29,659 nucleotides of DNA from a virus: positions 1-29,659 of IMG/VR virus record IMGVR_UViG_3300042114_000054; one strand, written 5' to 3'. Under the pieces are notes generated by a model, which was not told where the DNA came from, did not search any database, and worked only from the letters and a program-made list of their open reading frames with translations. Below are positions 23,490 through 29,463 of the stretch, one piece after another. Position numbers and translations under genes: made by a program. Each line of letters opens with the position of its first letter. Positions within the stretch are counted from its first letter, which is position 1.

Positions 23490-23804
23490 ATGGACAGCAC
23501 GACAGTAAAATATTTGATAGAGATTTTAGAGATTAATCCAAGTTGGTCCCTCGTGGTTCTAACCGTGTTGGGTGGGTTAATATATTTTGTAATAGGCCTA
23601 TCGAAGAATACATCATTGACAATAAAGATCTATGAATCGATGAATACGCTGGACGCAATTAGGGCTGACCAACTTAAGTCGAATGAGGAGAGGGCTAAAC
23701 AGAGTGAGGAGATCAAGATAATTAATCAACGTCTCACTTCAGTAGAAGAAGACATGGCCTCGTTCAGATGCACCAACGCACCTTCGTGTCCGAATAAATT
23801 ATAA
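23490..23804 (+). CDS. Putative holin or membrane-anchored lysis protein
   Basis: This 104-residue protein has one membrane segment at about residues 19-37 (WSLVVLTVLGGLIYFVIGLS). A long charged helix likely to form a coiled coil follows (about 55-92, LKSNEERAKQSEEIKIINQR). The end carries two Cys (CTNAPSC). One membrane span with a cytoplasmic or periplasmic coiled coil fits a class III-type holin or an inner-membrane spanin, and the late position fits lysis. Function is inferred from topology only. The ribosome site is AGAGGA. The preceding 70-base gap holds no clear signal. Confidence 0.6.
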   Translation: MDSTTVKYLIEILEINPSWSLVVLTVLGGLIYFVIGLSKNTSLTIKIYESMNTLDAIRADQLKSNEERAKQSEEIKIINQRLTSVEEDMASFRCTNAPSCPNKL

Positions 23805-23807
23805 CAA

Positions 23808-24365
23808 ATGTATATTATGAAAGTTCTATCTATTACCCGATCTCCCATATCTATAACCCCTATCCGGGAAAGATGGTATGAACTTACAAGTGATACTAGA
23901 TGTCTTATATCTACAGATATCGGATGTTTATATTATTATGTGCACAAGGGTTTCAAATGGGATTCCAGAAGTGGCGGAATACTGGCTGACCTGATAGCGG
24001 CGAACATAGGTAATCAGGCAGAAATGTGGGCGTACCTTGTACACGACTGCAATTTCTACGGCCTCGGCCTTTCATTTGAAACAACTAATAATCTACTAAA
24101 ACAACAATTAATAACAGACGCTAAATATGGACGTTTACGTGCATCATTTATTAAGTGGTGCGTAGACGTTCCTCCAGTTTGTGCGTCTTTTGAACAGAAT
24201 ACTGATGAAGAAGAACTAAATAAGAAACTTATAAGTTTTCAATGGATGAATAATCAGCAGGGTTTCATGATTGCGCAGGCAATTGATTTCAGTAACAACA
24301 CACACAAACTAGAGAACATAGAAGAAAGTTCTCTAGAGTTTCGAAGGCGCTGGTCGCATAAATAA
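23808..24365 (+). CDS. DUF1353-like protein
   Basis: This protein has 185 residues. The pattern HKGFKWDSRSGG ... AEMWAYLVHDCNFYGLGLSF ... NNLLKQQLI is like DUF1353 (y.vp.GF.tD......aa.vHD.lY.......aD.lf..al), a small phage family of unknown function often found near late or lysis genes. The 'HD' pair lies at about residues 80-81. It starts three bases after the holin-like gene, and the ribosome site is poor, so translation may depend on coupling. A second in-frame ATG lies at 23817. This is the last rightward gene before the converging leftward block. Confidence 0.6.
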   Translation: MYIMKVLSITRSPISITPIRERWYELTSDTRCLISTDIGCLYYYVHKGFKWDSRSGGILADLIAANIGNQAEMWAYLVHDCNFYGLGLSFETTNNLLKQQLITDAKYGRLRASFIKWCVDVPPVCASFEQNTDEEELNKKLISFQWMNNQQGFMIAQAIDFSNNTHKLENIEESSLEFRRRWSHK

Positions 24366-24367
24366 AA

Positions 24368-24395
24368 ATACCCAAGAACTAGTGTTCCTGGGTAT
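24368..24395 (-). terminator. Leftward intrinsic terminator between converging blocks
   Basis: A 12-bp stem (ATACCCA.GAAC with GTTC.TGGGTAT) has loop TAGT. Read leftward, the single mismatch becomes a G-U pair and the stem is followed by TTTTTAT. It ends transcription of the leftward genes and lies just past the last rightward gene. Confidence 0.8.
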
Positions 24396-24416
24396 CCTGG
24401 AGGGTTGAGATTAAGG

Positions 24417-24605
24417 TTATGGGATAGGCGTTAGTTCTGTCCATTCCTGTCGTTTTGTCGTGTTCCAGTGCGTCTGCAACTCTTTCATCGCCTCATCAAT
24501 AGAAACACGTCTGTTTAACGCGACTGACATGACGTTACGCATATCGTTCATATTGTCACGCGCTTGTAACGTGACAGCGAGTGTTGTGTGTTGAATATTG
24601 TTCAT
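24417..24605 (-). CDS. Small hypothetical protein, last leftward gene
   Basis: This 62-residue protein has AAAGGA seven bases before the ATG. It is helical and hydrophilic (LQARDNMNDMRNVMSVALNR, SIDEAMKELQTHWN), with no Cys. It lies 25 bases after the first paralogue of the cassette array and just before the terminator at 24368, so both are probably on one transcript. I do not recognise it. Small early proteins of this kind often bind a host protein, but nothing here shows that. Confidence 0.65.
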   Translation of the reverse strand: MNNIQHTTLAVTLQARDNMNDMRNVMSVALNRRVSIDEAMKELQTHWNTTKRQEWTELTPIP

Positions 24606-24630
24606 ATGTTTTCCTTTGTTATCTATCGTG

Positions 24631-25185
24631 TTAGCGTGAAATGTAAAAGACTCTACTTATCATCATCATCAGCAGCATCATCATCAGCATCATCATCATC
24701 GTCCTCCTCCTCCTCCTTTCTTGGAGGGCACGCCAACGCCTGTTTTCTTCTTCTTCACGTGCCTGCCAGAAATTTTCATTTTCGCGTCTGTAATCACGTT
24801 CGTTTTCTAGCAACGTACGAAACTCATCAGCGCTCTCAAATAAGTACACAACGCCTTTGCTAGTCTCCAGTCTGTATTCACGGCCTTCTTCACACGTGAT
24901 ATTGAAATCGATATCATCATCATAGATTACAAAACGTTCACCGACGTAATTACATGACCACATGATATCTCTCCAAGAACGCGGTATTTTCGAGCCCCAT
25001 TCTCTACTATTTTCTACTTCATTTTGAAATGCTTCTCTTCGTGCGTGTCTTGCTTCTTGAGCCGATGAAAACACAGCAATATCTGCTGTATCGTCGTTGT
25101 GAGACCACAACAACACATTTAGTTTCACGTCGCAAAGTGTTCTGACGAGATTGTCGATTGTTTCGTTTGTGATTGTGATAGACAT
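24631..25185 (-). CDS. Cassette paralogue A, with C-terminal extension
   Basis: This protein has 184 residues. Residues 1-132 belong to the same unknown family as the genes at 25381 and 25981 (MSITITNETI..LVRTLCD, FSSAQEAR, GERFVI, DIDFNITCE, ETSKGVVYLF, LLENERDYR). An extra part follows the point where the others stop: ENENFWQAREEEENRRWRAL, then five Arg, then a Met/Leu-rich run coded by a (GAT/ATG)n trinucleotide tract. In the -1 frame that tract would read as an acidic tail (five Glu, then runs of Asp and Ala) with its own stop, so the true C-terminus is doubtful. AAGGAG lies six bases before the ATG, and a strong promoter lies upstream. Function unknown. Confidence 0.75.
   Translation of the reverse strand: MSITITNETIDNLVRTLCDVKLNVLLWSHNDDTADIAVFSSAQEARHARREAFQNEVENSREWGSKIPRSWRDIMWSCNYVGERFVIYDDDIDFNITCEEGREYRLETSKGVVYLFESADEFRTLLENERDYRRENENFWQAREEEENRRWRALQERRRRRTMMMMLMMMLLMMMISRVFYISR
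24661..24716 (-). repeat. Trinucleotide tract in the 3' end of paralogue A
   Basis: The plus strand shows CAT/CAG/CAT units (24661-24700) followed by TCC units (24701-24716). Read leftward this is (AGG)n then (ATG/CTG)n. Unit changes keep the frame, but single-base slips in the AGG part would switch between a Met-rich tail and an acidic tail. Confidence 0.85.
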
Positions 25186-25218
25186 ATTGTACTCCTTGTT
25201 TTGTTGTTGTCTTCTTAT

Positions 25219-25278
25219 AATATAACAACATATTTACAAGAAAGCAACTGTTTTTTTATAAATAAAATATTTTTTTAT
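25219..25278 (-). promoter_or_regulatory. Strong sigma70 promoter with UP-like element, paralogue A
   Basis: Leftward reading gives -35 TTGCTT (25242-25247), a 17-base spacer and -10 TATATT (25219-25224). A-tracts and T-tracts directly upstream (25251-25278) match the form of UP elements that bind the polymerase alpha subunit. The likely transcript start is near 25212, about 27 bases before the ATG. Confidence 0.8.
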
Positions 25279-25285
25279 AACTCGA

Positions 25286-25342
25286 TTAAACTAGCGTTTT
25301 CTCTTCAAATAATATATCGACGTCTTGTGTATTTGTAACATA
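25286..25342 (-). pseudogene. Remnant of the 3' end of the gene at 26486-26965 (first)
   Basis: These 57 bases encode exactly the last 18 residues (YVTNTQDVDILFEEKTLV) and the stop of the intact gene at 26486. One silent change is present (GAA for GAG). No start or ribosome site belongs to it. It was carried along when the cassette was duplicated. Confidence 0.85.
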
Positions 25343-25343
25343 A

Positions 25344-25374
25344 AAAGAAACCTGTGCATAACACAGGTTTCTTT
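25344..25374 (-). terminator. Intrinsic terminator after paralogue B
   Basis: A perfect 13-bp stem (AAAGAAACCTGTG and its complement, five-base loop) lies seven bases after the stop at 25381. Leftward, the stem ends in a T-run (CTTTTTATG). It makes paralogue B a single-gene transcript. Confidence 0.9.
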
Positions 25375-25380
25375 ATTGTC

Positions 25381-25788
25381 TTAGTTGTTTCTGTAATCAC
25401 GTTCATTTTTGAGCAACTTACGAAACTCAGCAGCGTTCTTAAATAAGTACACAACGCCTTTGCTAGTCTCTATCTTGTATTCTTGACTCTGTTCACACGT
25501 GATATTGAAATCGATGTCATCAGCGTCGATTACGAAACGTTCACCCAGATAATTACATGACCACGCGATATCTCTCCAAGAACGCGGTATTTTCGAGCCC
25601 TCCTCTCTACTATTTTCTACTTCATTTTGAAATGCTTCTCTTCGTGCCTGTCTTGCCTCTTGAGCCGATGAGAATATAGATATGTCTCCTGTGCCATCGC
25701 AATAGGACCCATGCAACACATTTAGTTTCACGTCACAAAGTGTTCTGACGAGATTATTGATTGTTTCGTTTGTGATTGTGATAGACAT
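25381..25788 (-). CDS. Cassette paralogue B, unknown function
   Basis: This 135-residue acidic protein of unknown family has its own promoter (25819-25847) and terminator (25344). The N-terminal half (MSITITNETINNLVRTLCDV, FSSAQEARQARREAFQNEVE, IPRSWRDIAWSCNYLGERFV) is close to paralogue A. The C-terminal half (CEQSQEYKIETSKGVVYLFK) is less like A and C than these are like each other. No signal peptide, membrane segment or enzyme motif was seen. The ribosome site AAGGAG is six bases before the ATG. A strong promoter and duplication suggest a dosage-dependent early role such as blocking a host defence or enzyme, which is inference. Confidence 0.8.
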   Translation of the reverse strand: MSITITNETINNLVRTLCDVKLNVLHGSYCDGTGDISIFSSAQEARQARREAFQNEVENSREEGSKIPRSWRDIAWSCNYLGERFVIDADDIDFNITCEQSQEYKIETSKGVVYLFKNAAEFRKLLKNERDYRNN

Positions 25789-25818
25789 ATTGTACTCCTT
25801 GTTTTGTTGTCTTCTTAT

Positions 25819-25878
25819 AATATAGCAACATATTTACAAGAAAGCAACTGTTTTTTTATAAATAAAATATTTTTTTAT
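25819..25878 (-). promoter_or_regulatory. Strong sigma70 promoter with UP-like element, paralogue B
   Basis: This is a copy of the promoter at 25219: -35 TTGCTT at 25842-25847, 17-base spacer, -10 TATATT at 25819-25824, A/T tracts at 25851-25878. It drives the gene starting at 25788. Confidence 0.8.
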
Positions 25879-25885
25879 AACTCGA

Positions 25886-25942
25886 TTAAACTAGCGTTTT
25901 CTCTTCAAATAATATATCGACGTCTTGTGTATTTGTAACATA
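25886..25942 (-). pseudogene. Remnant of the 3' end of the gene at 26486-26965 (second)
   Basis: It has the same 57 bases as the remnant at 25286, coding the last 18 residues and stop of the intact upstream gene. It lies between terminator C (25944) and promoter B (25819). Confidence 0.85.
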
Positions 25943-25943
25943 A

Positions 25944-25974
25944 AAAGAAACCTGTGCATAACACAGGTTTCTTT
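25944..25974 (-). terminator. Intrinsic terminator after paralogue C
   Basis: It has the same 13-bp stem and leftward T-run as the terminator at 25344, exactly 600 bases away. It ends the transcript of the gene stopping at 25981. Confidence 0.9.
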
Positions 25975-25980
25975 ATTGTC

Positions 25981-26388
25981 TTAGTTGTTTCTGTAATCAC
26001 GTTCGTTTTCTAGCAACGTACGAAACTCATCAGCGTTCTCAAATAAGTACACAACGCCTTTGCTAGTCTCCAGTCTGTATTCACGGCCTTCTTCACACGT
26101 GATACTAAAATCAATATCATCAGCGTCGATTATGAAACGTTCACCTATGTAATCACATGTACTATCAAGTTCGTCCCAGGTTTTTGGTTCTTTCAGCCCC
26201 GCTTCTTTGCACGCGTTTACTTCGTACTGAAACGCTGACGCACAGAACGCCTCAGCCTCGCGGGCAGAAGAAAACATACCGATTTCGCTTGATCCGTCTG
26301 CAAAATGAGCAAGACTGACATCTATTTTTGTGTCACAAAGTGTGCTGACGAGATTGTTGATTGTTTCGTTTGTGATTGTGTTAGACAT
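25981..26388 (-). CDS. Cassette paralogue C, unknown function
   Basis: This 135-residue protein has the same start and end as paralogue B (MSNTITNETINNLVSTLCD ... ENERDYRNN). Its middle is much diverged (residues about 20-80: DTKIDVSLAHFADGSSEIGM, AEAFCASAFQYEVNACKEAG, KTWDELDSTCDYIGERF). The C-terminal part (CEEGREYRLETSKGVVYLFE) is almost the same as in paralogue A. It is the copy next to the intact upstream gene, so it may mark the original position. It has its own promoter (26419) and terminator (25944), with AAGGAG six bases before the ATG. Confidence 0.8.
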   Translation of the reverse strand: MSNTITNETINNLVSTLCDTKIDVSLAHFADGSSEIGMFSSAREAEAFCASAFQYEVNACKEAGLKEPKTWDELDSTCDYIGERFIIDADDIDFSITCEEGREYRLETSKGVVYLFENADEFRTLLENERDYRNN

Positions 26389-26418
26389 ATTGTACTCCTT
26401 GTTTTGTTGTCTTCTTAT

Positions 26419-26478
26419 AATATAGCAACATATTTACAAGAAAGCAACTGTTTTTTTATAAATAAAATATTTTTTTAT
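26419..26478 (-). promoter_or_regulatory. Strong sigma70 promoter with UP-like element, paralogue C
   Basis: -35 TTGCTT at 26442-26447, 17-base spacer, -10 TATATT at 26419-26424, A/T tracts at 26451-26478. It begins eight bases after the stop of the gene at 26486. It is the array member joined to the complete upstream gene. Confidence 0.8.
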
Positions 26479-26485
26479 AACTCGA

Positions 26486-26965
26486 TTAAACTAGCGTTTT
26501 CTCCTCAAATAATATATCGACGTCTTGTGTATTTGTAACATATAAGTTCCACAACCACGAAGGGTATTTCCCGCGCCATTCGGCGGGGCTTTTTGGGCGT
26601 GCTTTTGCAATAACATGCAGAACGCCCGCGAGCGATAGTGTCGCGCCCTTTTTCTTCTCAGCAATAATCTCACGCAATATATTTAGTGCTTCATACCCTT
26701 CTTTCAGAAACACTTGTTTCCATGCCTCCGGTTTGGCTCGCCGGCCAGTCCCTCGCCTTGCGGCGTTTAATAATCCCCGAGGCCGTCCCGGCCTATTAAC
26801 CTCATTGAGGGGGCAGTGTATTATCAGGTTACCGCTCATCGTATTCATACACGCACGTGCGATGAGTGCGTCGTAATTTATTTGTGCGTTTATGTTCGTA
26901 GAATTATCAAAACGAAGAAGTCTAGCTAAGTCTTTTTTTCGTAGTGCGACGTTGTGCCGTTTCAT
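26486..26965 (-). CDS. Basic hypothetical protein
   Basis: This 159-residue protein is very basic in the first two thirds (MKRHNVALRKKDLARLLRFD; VNRPGRPRGLLNAARRGTGR). A helical part follows (AWKQVFLKEGYEALNILREI) and then an aromatic end (EWRGKYPSWLWNLYVTNTQD). The charge suggests nucleic-acid binding, and GRPRG resembles an AT-hook core. I do not recognise the family. It is coupled to the small gene upstream by an ATGA overlap, with GAGGAG before the ATG. Its last 18 codons are repeated twice as remnants in the cassette array downstream. Confidence 0.7.
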   Translation of the reverse strand: MKRHNVALRKKDLARLLRFDNSTNINAQINYDALIARACMNTMSGNLIIHCPLNEVNRPGRPRGLLNAARRGTGRRAKPEAWKQVFLKEGYEALNILREIIAEKKKGATLSLAGVLHVIAKARPKSPAEWRGKYPSWLWNLYVTNTQDVDILFEEKTLV

Positions 26966-27099
26966 TGTTTCTCCTCCCGGTCATTAATAGGTTTACATCT
27001 TTCGCAATTACAAGATTTCAAGTCCTCAAGAGATTTCAGCCCTTCGATTAGCGCCTTTCGTGCGCGCTCAAATACTAGTTCTGTTTCTGCATCAGTCAT
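26962..27099 (-). CDS. Small Cys-containing protein (45 residues)
   Basis: An excellent ribosome site (GAGGAG, six bases before the ATG at 27099) opens a 45-codon frame: MTDAETELVFERARKALIEG, then a helical stretch, then SCNCERCKPINDREEKQ. Its TGA overlaps the next ATG. The C-x-C-x-x-C cluster could bind zinc, perhaps in a dimer. The helical N-terminal part may be a partner-binding surface. The coupled context and ribosome site make it a real gene although it is very short. Function unknown. Confidence 0.7.
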   Translation of the reverse strand: MTDAETELVFERARKALIEGLKSLEDLKSCNCERCKPINDREEKQ

Positions 27100-27128
27100 G
27101 TCTATCTCCTCGTTGTTGTTGAAAAATA

Positions 27129-27545
27129 TCATATATCATATTTCAGTGCTAGTTTTGCTAGTTCTTTTACAGCTATGTCTGCTGAACTAATATTAAGAAC
27201 CGCATGTGCTATGTGCTCTTCAAGAAGTTTCTCTGCTATCTTATTCGCAAGACTAGTCACAAGAAAACGCACGCACTTAGCTGATTCTTGTTCTTGTTGT
27301 TCTGTCGTCTTGTTCATAATGAAATCAGATTGTTCTTCTTTTACAGAAAAAGGCACGCCGTCGATTAGGACGGTTAGTGTCGTAGACACTAATTGTTCGC
27401 GAAGAATAATTGAGGTATAAGACTGATATGCACGGGGGTGGTTCCGTTGCACTTTTAGATTAGTGATATTCATTGTCATCCAAGGGTTAAAGATAATACA
27501 TGTCACCTTATCTAACTGATTAAATAAGGTGACATGGCGAGGCAT
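27129..27545 (-). CDS. Hypothetical protein in the leftward operon
   Basis: This protein has 138 residues from the ATG at 27545, which lies six bases after the upstream stop. Starts at 27479 or 27473 (MTMNITNLKVQRN) are possible. None has a good ribosome site. A 13-bp inverted repeat at 27499-27536 would lie inside the coding part with the long start and in the leader with the short ones. The C-terminal half is helical (SAKCVRFLVTSLANKIAEKL, AVKELAKLALKYDI). No motif was recognised. The small Cys-containing gene follows after 29 bases. Confidence 0.6.
   Translation of the reverse strand: MPRHVTLFNQLDKVTCIIFNPWMTMNITNLKVQRNHPRAYQSYTSIILREQLVSTTLTVLIDGVPFSVKEEQSDFIMNKTTEQQEQESAKCVRFLVTSLANKIAEKLLEEHIAHAVLNISSADIAVKELAKLALKYDI
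27499..27536. promoter_or_regulatory. Perfect 13-bp inverted repeat, possible operator or RNA hairpin
   Basis: CATGTCACCTTAT (27499-27511) and ATAAGGTGACATG (27524-27536) are separated by 12 bases. The total length and spacing suit a dimeric repressor. In RNA the hairpin would sit at or just after the start of the gene at 27129-27545. No T-run follows, so an intrinsic terminator is unlikely. Confidence 0.55.
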
Positions 27546-27551
27546 TAATGA

Positions 27552-27959
27552 TCAGCCGTACACCTTTCGGAATTCATCATACACACTAGTAGGGATAGGG
27601 CCATCTGGGATAGAACAACAAACCTCACAAACGCCGTTTGATTCTTTGATACGAAACCCGCTCATTATTAACCCTATCTTATACCCGTCGGGCGTGATGG
27701 GGACACGTACCGTGTCTGAATTAACAACGTGTATTTTAGCAAGAAGGTCATTAAAAGGTATCCAGTTATTTTTTTGTAATAACCCTCCCGATTCTTCCAC
27801 CAAGTGTATTAGTGTGTGTCCCCTATTCCAATCGGCGACGTCGACGTTTCTTCCAAACAATTTGCAGGAACTAGTCTGAGCGGTTTCGCGGGTAGGACCG
27901 TTGATATTGGGCATATTGTTAAATACCACCTTCGTTCGTGTACGTTGAGATTTCAGCAT
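27552..27959 (-). CDS. Hypothetical protein next to the helicase
   Basis: This protein has 135 residues from the ATG at 27959, which has AAGGGA eight bases before it and overlaps the helicase gene by 41 bases. A second ATG at 27914 (MPNINGPTRETAQ) starts five bases after the helicase stop, with AAGGTGG eleven bases upstream, and is a fair alternative (120 residues). The sequence is beta-rich (IHVVNSDTVRVPITPDGYKI) and has C-x-x-C-C (CEVCC) near residue 112. Family not recognised. Being directly behind the helicase suggests a replication accessory role, which is inference. Confidence 0.6.
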   Translation of the reverse strand: MLKSQRTRTKVVFNNMPNINGPTRETAQTSSCKLFGRNVDVADWNRGHTLIHLVEESGGLLQKNNWIPFNDLLAKIHVVNSDTVRVPITPDGYKIGLIMSGFRIKESNGVCEVCCSIPDGPIPTSVYDEFRKVYG

Positions 27960-29463
27960 CGTTGGATTCCCTTAGGTTGATAGGTGTAATGGATTCATCG
28001 AACAAAATAGAGGCGTCAGCACAAGACGTTATGACCTTCATCCCGTGGTCTATTTGACATACGAATGGCAAAATATCCCCCGAACGTCTGCTCTTTAGCG
28101 TAGACACTTGTACCCTATTTGAAATCTTGTCTTGGTCATTTCTATGCAGACACACTATCGAATCAGCGTATCTTTCTATCCACGCGCTATCTGATAGGTC
28201 ATATGCGCGGGGCTTATCAGTCTTCTTAGCGTCTATTCGTTTTTGTCCTTCACGGTTTAATTGATGAGGCGTAAGAACAACGATACCCCTCCCCGCGAAG
28301 TTTAGAGCCATCTTTTTGGCCTCAGACGCGATATGTCTTATTTTATCGGTGGTAGCTAACCGGGCTAGTTCCACGGGTACGTCAAGAACGCCAAGATAAT
28401 CGATTATCACTAACCCCAGAAATTTACCGTCCCTTTTCAGTTTTTTATCTTCGTTCTCAGCATCTAGTCTGATAGCCTCAACCGTACCGCCCACGCTGGC
28501 GCCCACGGTTTTTATAATCAAATGACCAAGGGGTTCAGACTGGCCCGGCGTGGGCTTCCCAAAGGACGCGTTAGCCTCCCGAAGAAACCCACGCACGGAG
28601 GGGTCCGCCATTTTTTCCTCGAAATTGTGATGATTGATCGTTCCTATAAGTTTCTCATATTTAGAACCCATCCAGTCCATTTCAGAGTTTAACAAATGAA
28701 TTAAGAAAGACTTATATATCTCATCAGAACCTTGTTCAGTTGTGACATAATAAACAGATTGTCCGTTCCTTATTGCATACCAACCCATCAGCAAGGCTAG
28801 GGTAGTCTTGAATGACCCTGCTGGCGCAGCTATGAAATTGAGGCTCTTATTGTACAAGAACCCCAGTCCCTCCTCCAGCGGTACTAGTCCTTCGTATGTG
28901 AACGCCGAACGACTATTACCCGCAATTAATGAATCAAGGACGCGGTCTAAAGAATCAGGGTCGGAACTAGACACATAATCTTGGCTATCCTCATCTTCTA
29001 GTTTATCAGCGATGTCTGCTAGTTTTAACTGAGCCTTCTCTAGTCGTTCTAAGAACGATATGTGTTCACCCTTTTTATTCTTGTCAGAATTGATAATCTG
29101 AACAACGTCAGCTAGTTCAGCGTGTGCAAGAGATTCTGATTCTTGGGCAAGGAGGTTCTCTAGCGCTTTGCCATGCAGGGGTTTTTCTCTTAGTGCCTCG
29201 TCTATGAATACTATTTCTGCCTCCCGCCCTGGAATATTTAAATAAAGATCTCTAAACCCCACGATATCTCGCGGGGCGTGTAACGCCTTTAGCACAAGAC
29301 GATGAGAAGGCACGGTACTAGTTCTAAGTATTTTCGCAAGATATTTAGACGCTTGTTCTATTGCGGCAATTGCCTGAGTTTCAGTCGGGCGCTGATCTAG
29401 TTTCTTATCTAAAGATTTCTCCAGAACGAACGTGATACTTCTGAATATTTGGGCAAGACTCAT
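27919..29463 (-). CDS. DnaB-like replicative helicase (RecA-fold ATPase)
   Basis: This 514-residue protein unwinds DNA at the phage replication fork. The C-terminal RecA-like domain has Walker A APAGSFKTT (213-221), a following glutamate motif (YVTTEQGS, 239-246), and Walker B LVIIDYLG (351-358). It also has the conserved VVLTPHQLNREG (395-406), with the 'hQLnReg' sensor of DnaB-type helicases, and a basic STLKSRRSG (454-462). The first 180 residues are helical but not clearly a DnaB N-domain or a primase, so loading and priming may use other proteins. GGAGG lies six bases before the ATG. The upstream partial gene ends just before it, so they are probably co-transcribed. A recombination-type RecA-like ATPase is the less likely alternative. 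Confidence 0.88.
   Translation of the reverse strand: MSLAQIFRSITFVLEKSLDKKLDQRPTETQAIAAIEQASKYLAKILRTSTVPSHRLVLKALHAPRDIVGFRDLYLNIPGREAEIVFIDEALREKPLHGKALENLLAQESESLAHAELADVVQIINSDKNKKGEHISFLERLEKAQLKLADIADKLEDEDSQDYVSSSDPDSLDRVLDSLIAGNSRSAFTYEGLVPLEEGLGFLYNKSLNFIAAPAGSFKTTLALLMGWYAIRNGQSVYYVTTEQGSDEIYKSFLIHLLNSEMDWMGSKYEKLIGTINHHNFEEKMADPSVRGFLREANASFGKPTPGQSEPLGHLIIKTVGASVGGTVEAIRLDAENEDKKLKRDGKFLGLVIIDYLGVLDVPVELARLATTDKIRHIASEAKKMALNFAGRGIVVLTPHQLNREGQKRIDAKKTDKPRAYDLSDSAWIERYADSIVCLHRNDQDKISNRVQVSTLKSRRSGDILPFVCQIDHGMKVITSCADASILFDESITPINLRESNDAEISTYTNEGGI

Larger units (their letters stand above)
25186..26542 (-). repeat. Tandem 600-bp cassette array (promoter, gene, terminator, gene remnant)
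   Basis: The intergenic block 25201-25380 recurs at 25801-25980 with almost no change. The part of it that lies before the terminator recurs again at 26401-26542. The spacing is exactly 600 bp. Each block holds, leftward, the 3' end of the upstream gene (complete or remnant), an A/T-rich UP-like element, a sigma70 promoter and the ribosome site. Each of the genes at 25381 and 25981 is followed by the same terminator. The intergenic parts are far better kept than the genes, which hints at recent homogenisation or strong selection on the promoter. Confidence 0.9.

Noticed and set aside
25251-25278. T4-type late promoter TATAAATA on the plus strand in the cassette array
   Set aside because: It sits within the A/T-rich UP-like tract of leftward promoters and no rightward gene follows it.
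25290-25342. 16-codon leftward frame MLQIHKTSIYYLKRKR in the remnant blocks
   Set aside because: It is the alternate frame of the duplicated gene end, without a ribosome site.
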